Under the pieces are notes generated by a model, which was given only the letters and a program-made list of their open reading frames with translations, was not told where the DNA came from and did no database searches. Of a stretch of 7,862 nt of DNA, positions 6,054 through 7,862 are shown in pieces; within the stretch, counting starts at the first letter, position 1, and every line of letters starts with the position of its first letter. Source of the stretch: Gammaproteobacteria bacterium. GTDB lineage: Bacteria > Pseudomonadota > Gammaproteobacteria > Steroidobacterales > Steroidobacteraceae. Made by a program: the position numbers and the translations under genes. Where the stretch lies: contig JAURMS010000206.1 in assembly GCA_030830595.1 (NCBI GenBank), forward strand, positions 1 through 7,862, read 5' to 3'.

Positions 6054-7325
6054 TCAGCCTCCACCAGGTGCCGCCAGGCTGAGTTCCTCTTCCGCCCTTC
6101 GCAACGCCTCAGCCAGCCGGCTCGCCGTGGGAAACCGCTGGTCCGGCTCCTTGGCCAGGCAACGGGACAGCAGCGGATCCAGCGCCTGCAGGCCGTCGCC
6201 AAGGCTCGGGATGGGATCATTGCCATGCCGATACACCACCTGCATCGGGGTGTCGGCCTCGTAAGGCTTCCGACCGGAGAGCATCTCGAACAGGATCACG
6301 CCCAGGCTGTAGAGATCGCTGCGCTCGTCGAGCTCGCGGCCGTGCCCCTGCTCGGGGCTCATGTAGGCGGGTGTCCCGGCGATTTCACAGGCAAGGGTCA
6401 CGTCGAGGCCTGGCGCGGAACGCCGGGCCATGCCGAAGTCGATCAGCGAGATCGTGCCCTCCTCGCGGAACATGACGTTGCCGGGCTTGAGGTCGCGATG
6501 CAGCACCCCGGCGCCGTGCAGGATGGCGAGCGCCTGGGCAATGCCACGAGCAAGGCCGAGCGCTTGCAGGGGTTTGAGACCCGCACGAATGCGGGCACGC
6601 AGGTCGCCGTCGGGGAAATATTCCATGACAATGTAGGCGTAATCGTCGGCCACCCCGAAATCGTGGATCTTCACCACCTCGGGGTGATCGAGGCCGTGGG
6701 CAATTTCGTACTCGCGCAGGAAGCGATCGAAGGTAGGTCCCCCGGCCTCCGCTTCGTGGCGCATTTCGCGCAGCACTTTGAGGACCACCTTGCGCGAAGT
6801 GGTGCGATCCTCGGCCAGATAGACCGCGGAATCAGCCCGCTCGGCCAACGTGGTAATGGCCCGATATCCGCGGATGACCAGCCCACCGAAACGGCAATCC
6901 TCGTCCAGCGCCTCGGTGCCGATGGTGGGGTCGGGTTCAGCGGCCTGCCGCTCACGCCAGGCCCTGCACGCCGCATCCACGGCAGTGACCAGCGCACGGT
7001 GCCCGAAGCGCTCGCGCCTGAGTCGCCACAGCACCAGTCCTGGTTCGCGCGCCCCGGGCTTGCCCTCGGCGCCAAAAAAGACCAGCGGGGGGGAGGTCTC
7101 CAGCGCATCGATGCCGGTGATCCATGCCTCGGGCTCCACCGCCCCGGTGCGATCACCCAGCAGGATCACGTCGAAGTCGGTGGCGGCGCGCTCCAGCAGG
7201 CTCCGGGCACGATCGTCGGGCATGACCGCCCTGATGGAGGGAGACTCGAATCCCACCTCCAGGTGCATGGCCAGCAGGCGCCTGAACTCCGGTTCTTCGT
7301 CGATGATCAGCGCACGCAGGGTCAT
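6054..7325 (-). CDS. soluble Ser/Thr protein kinase with degenerate receiver-like N-terminal domain
   Basis: This 423-aa protein has two parts. Residues 1 to about 125 resemble a response-regulator receiver: LRALIIDEEPEF with the acidic cluster D9-E11, then FDVILLGD (51-58). The phospho-acceptor position falls on G57 (D58 is one residue late), the conserved Thr/Ser position is G85 in VFFGAEG, and no clear conserved Lys is seen, so it is probably a pseudo-receiver. Residues about 152-415 are a Hanks-type kinase: K183 in VVLKVL, E205 of helix C, HRDLKPGN (276-283), DFG (296-298), GTPAYMSPEQ (317-326) and SDLYSLGVILFEML. The glycine-rich loop is replaced by LAERADSAVYLA (160-171). There is no membrane segment, so it is cytosolic. 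Substrates and partner are unknown. Its ATG overlaps the upstream glycerate kinase stop (ATGA), and miaE follows directly. Confidence 0.9.
   Translation of the reverse strand: MTLRALIIDEEPEFRRLLAMHLEVGFESPSIRAVMPDDRARSLLERAATDFDVILLGDRTGAVEPEAWITGIDALETSPPLVFFGAEGKPGAREPGLVLWRLRRERFGHRALVTAVDAACRAWRERQAAEPDPTIGTEALDEDCRFGGLVIRGYRAITTLAERADSAVYLAEDRTTSRKVVLKVLREMRHEAEAGGPTFDRFLREYEIAHGLDHPEVVKIHDFGVADDYAYIVMEYFPDGDLRARIRAGLKPLQALGLARGIAQALAILHGAGVLHRDLKPGNVMFREEGTISLIDFGMARRSAPGLDVTLACEIAGTPAYMSPEQGHGRELDERSDLYSLGVILFEMLSGRKPYEADTPMQVVYRHGNDPIPSLGDGLQALDPLLSRCLAKEPDQRFPTASRLAEALRRAEEELSLAAPGGG
6058..6062 (-). promoter_or_regulatory. Shine-Dalgarno of miaE (decides a TTG start)
   Basis: GGAGG on the minus strand overlaps the last kinase codons and lies 5 nt before TTG at 6052. 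It places the miaE start just after the kinase TGA (6056-6054) and makes the longer open frame unnecessary. Confidence 0.6.
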
Positions 7326-7862
7326 GGGGTGATTTTACATATCACGAGGTCGCCGACGTTGGTTCCAGTCGGCCCCGTGACGAGGAGATCCCCGCTGGAG
7401 GCCAGGAAGGTCCCGCTGGAAGCGGAGGCCAGGCTGTCAGCAGGATCGCAGCCAGCAGCCCTGCCACGCTCGAGTGTCGCCGAATCCACCAGCGCCCCGG
7501 CGGCCGCACCCGGCCCGTCGCGACCGTCTGTGGCCAGCGCCAGGAAGACGCCTTCACCCCTCTCCTCAAGCCACCCCGAAGCCAGCAGGGCGAGATGCTG
7601 ATTGCGACCGCCACGGCCTGGATGGGGGGGCAGACGGATCGTGGTCTCACCCCCCGCGACGATCCAGTGTGCCGCCGACCCCTCAAGGCAGCCTCGCAGC
7701 GCGGCCAGCGCGCCCTCGACGGGACCCTCCAGACAGGCCCGCTCGGGTGGCGGCAGGCCCAGGGCCGCGCCCGCCTCGGCGACCGCCGCCATGGCCGTGG
7801 CGATGCTGCCAATGCGGGCCAGTCTCGTCGGCGGTGGGGACCCCTGGGGCAGGTCGACAGCC
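7322..7862 (-). CDS. glycerate 2-kinase / MOFRL family protein (C-terminal part; 5' end outside window)
   Basis: The frame is open to the right edge without needing a start, so about 179 C-terminal residues of a longer gene are present. They match the MOFRL domain of bacterial glycerate 2-kinases, often annotated hydroxypyruvate reductase TtuD: WIVAGGETTI, GRGGRNQHLALLA, LATDGRDGPGAAAGALVD and TGPTGTNVGDL follow in the usual order. The family phosphorylates D-glycerate to 2-phosphoglycerate, feeding glyoxylate- or hydroxypyruvate-derived carbon into lower glycolysis. The reductase name in databases is often a carry-over. An internal ATG at 7792 is not the start. It overlaps the kinase gene by 4 nt and is the first visible gene of the three-gene operon. 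Confidence 0.9.
   Translation of the reverse strand, partial: AVDLPQGSPPPTRLARIGSIATAMAAVAEAGAALGLPPPERACLEGPVEGALAALRGCLEGSAAHWIVAGGETTIRLPPHPGRGGRNQHLALLASGWLEERGEGVFLALATDGRDGPGAAAGALVDSATLERGRAAGCDPADSLASASSGTFLASSGDLLVTGPTGTNVGDLVICKITP
7332..7337 (-). promoter_or_regulatory. possible internal -10 element before the kinase gene
   Basis: TAAAAT (five of six matches) on the minus strand ends 6 nt before the kinase ATG, inside the last codons of the glycerate kinase gene. The local sequence is unusually AT-rich for this window. No -35 or Shine-Dalgarno is evident. It could allow the kinase and miaE to be expressed apart from the upstream gene. Confidence 0.3.

Noticed and set aside
5389..6264. 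291-codon plus-strand frame over the lpxH end and miaE
   Set aside because: Composition is dominated by Arg, Pro, Gly and Ala as expected for a GC-rich shadow frame; lpxH and miaE explain the region.
5940..7601. 553-codon open frame on the plus strand, longer than any accepted gene here
   Set aside because: It lies antisense across miaE, the kinase and the glycerate kinase, all of which carry clear family motifs. The predicted protein has no recognisable motif and is best explained by GC-rich codon bias leaving the opposite strand open.
7624..7630. Run of seven G as a possible phase-variable tract or frameshift in the glycerate kinase
   Set aside because: The reading frame is intact on both sides with MOFRL motifs in order, and such a run is not remarkable in GC-rich coding sequence.

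Overview
This is a gene-dense, GC-rich bacterial chromosome segment. The content and order (tRNA-Pro/Arg/His cluster, folD, cysS, an aminoacyl-tRNA synthetase, a cyclophilin, lpxH) resemble the conserved folD-cysS-glnS-ppi-lpxH neighbourhood that I recall from Pseudomonas-type Gammaproteobacteria. lpxH implies a Gram-negative outer membrane with lipid A, and miaE implies an organism that lives at least partly with oxygen. A gammaproteobacterium, perhaps of the Ectothiorhodospiraceae/Chromatiales or Xanthomonadales side, is my best inference. No species can be named from the sequence.

Layout. 1-271 (minus): tRNA-His(GTG, partial), tRNA-Arg(TCT) and tRNA-Pro(TGG), read Pro-Arg-His from a clear sigma70-type promoter at 328-356 that faces folD. 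388-1260 (plus): folD, one-carbon metabolism. 1275-2675 and 2675-4093 (minus): cysS and a glutamyl-tRNA synthetase (gltX) with overlapping stop and start, transcribed gltX then cysS. 4131-4739 and 4736-5458 (plus): an exported peptidyl-prolyl isomerase and lpxH, overlapping by 4 nt. 5459-7862 (minus): a compact operon, read from right to left, of a partial MOFRL-type glycerate kinase, a soluble Ser/Thr protein kinase with a degenerate receiver-like N-terminus, and miaE. There is no gene-free stretch over 300 bases. I see no mobile element, CRISPR array, integrase or prophage signal.

How it fits together. Much of the window serves translation: three tRNAs, two synthetases and a tRNA hydroxylase. 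FolD, a periplasmic foldase and a lipid A enzyme make up most of the rest. The least ordinary parts are (i) a divergent GluRS in the place where Pseudomonas carries glnS, with a changed zinc-site residue; (ii) the pseudo-receiver/kinase fusion between glycerate kinase and miaE; and (iii) a repeated arrangement in which four genes (folD, gltX, the cyclophilin, the kinase) lack a Shine-Dalgarno and instead carry a -10-like hexamer 6-7 nt before the start codon, suggesting leaderless mRNAs. The operon-internal cysS and miaE have clear Shine-Dalgarno sequences.
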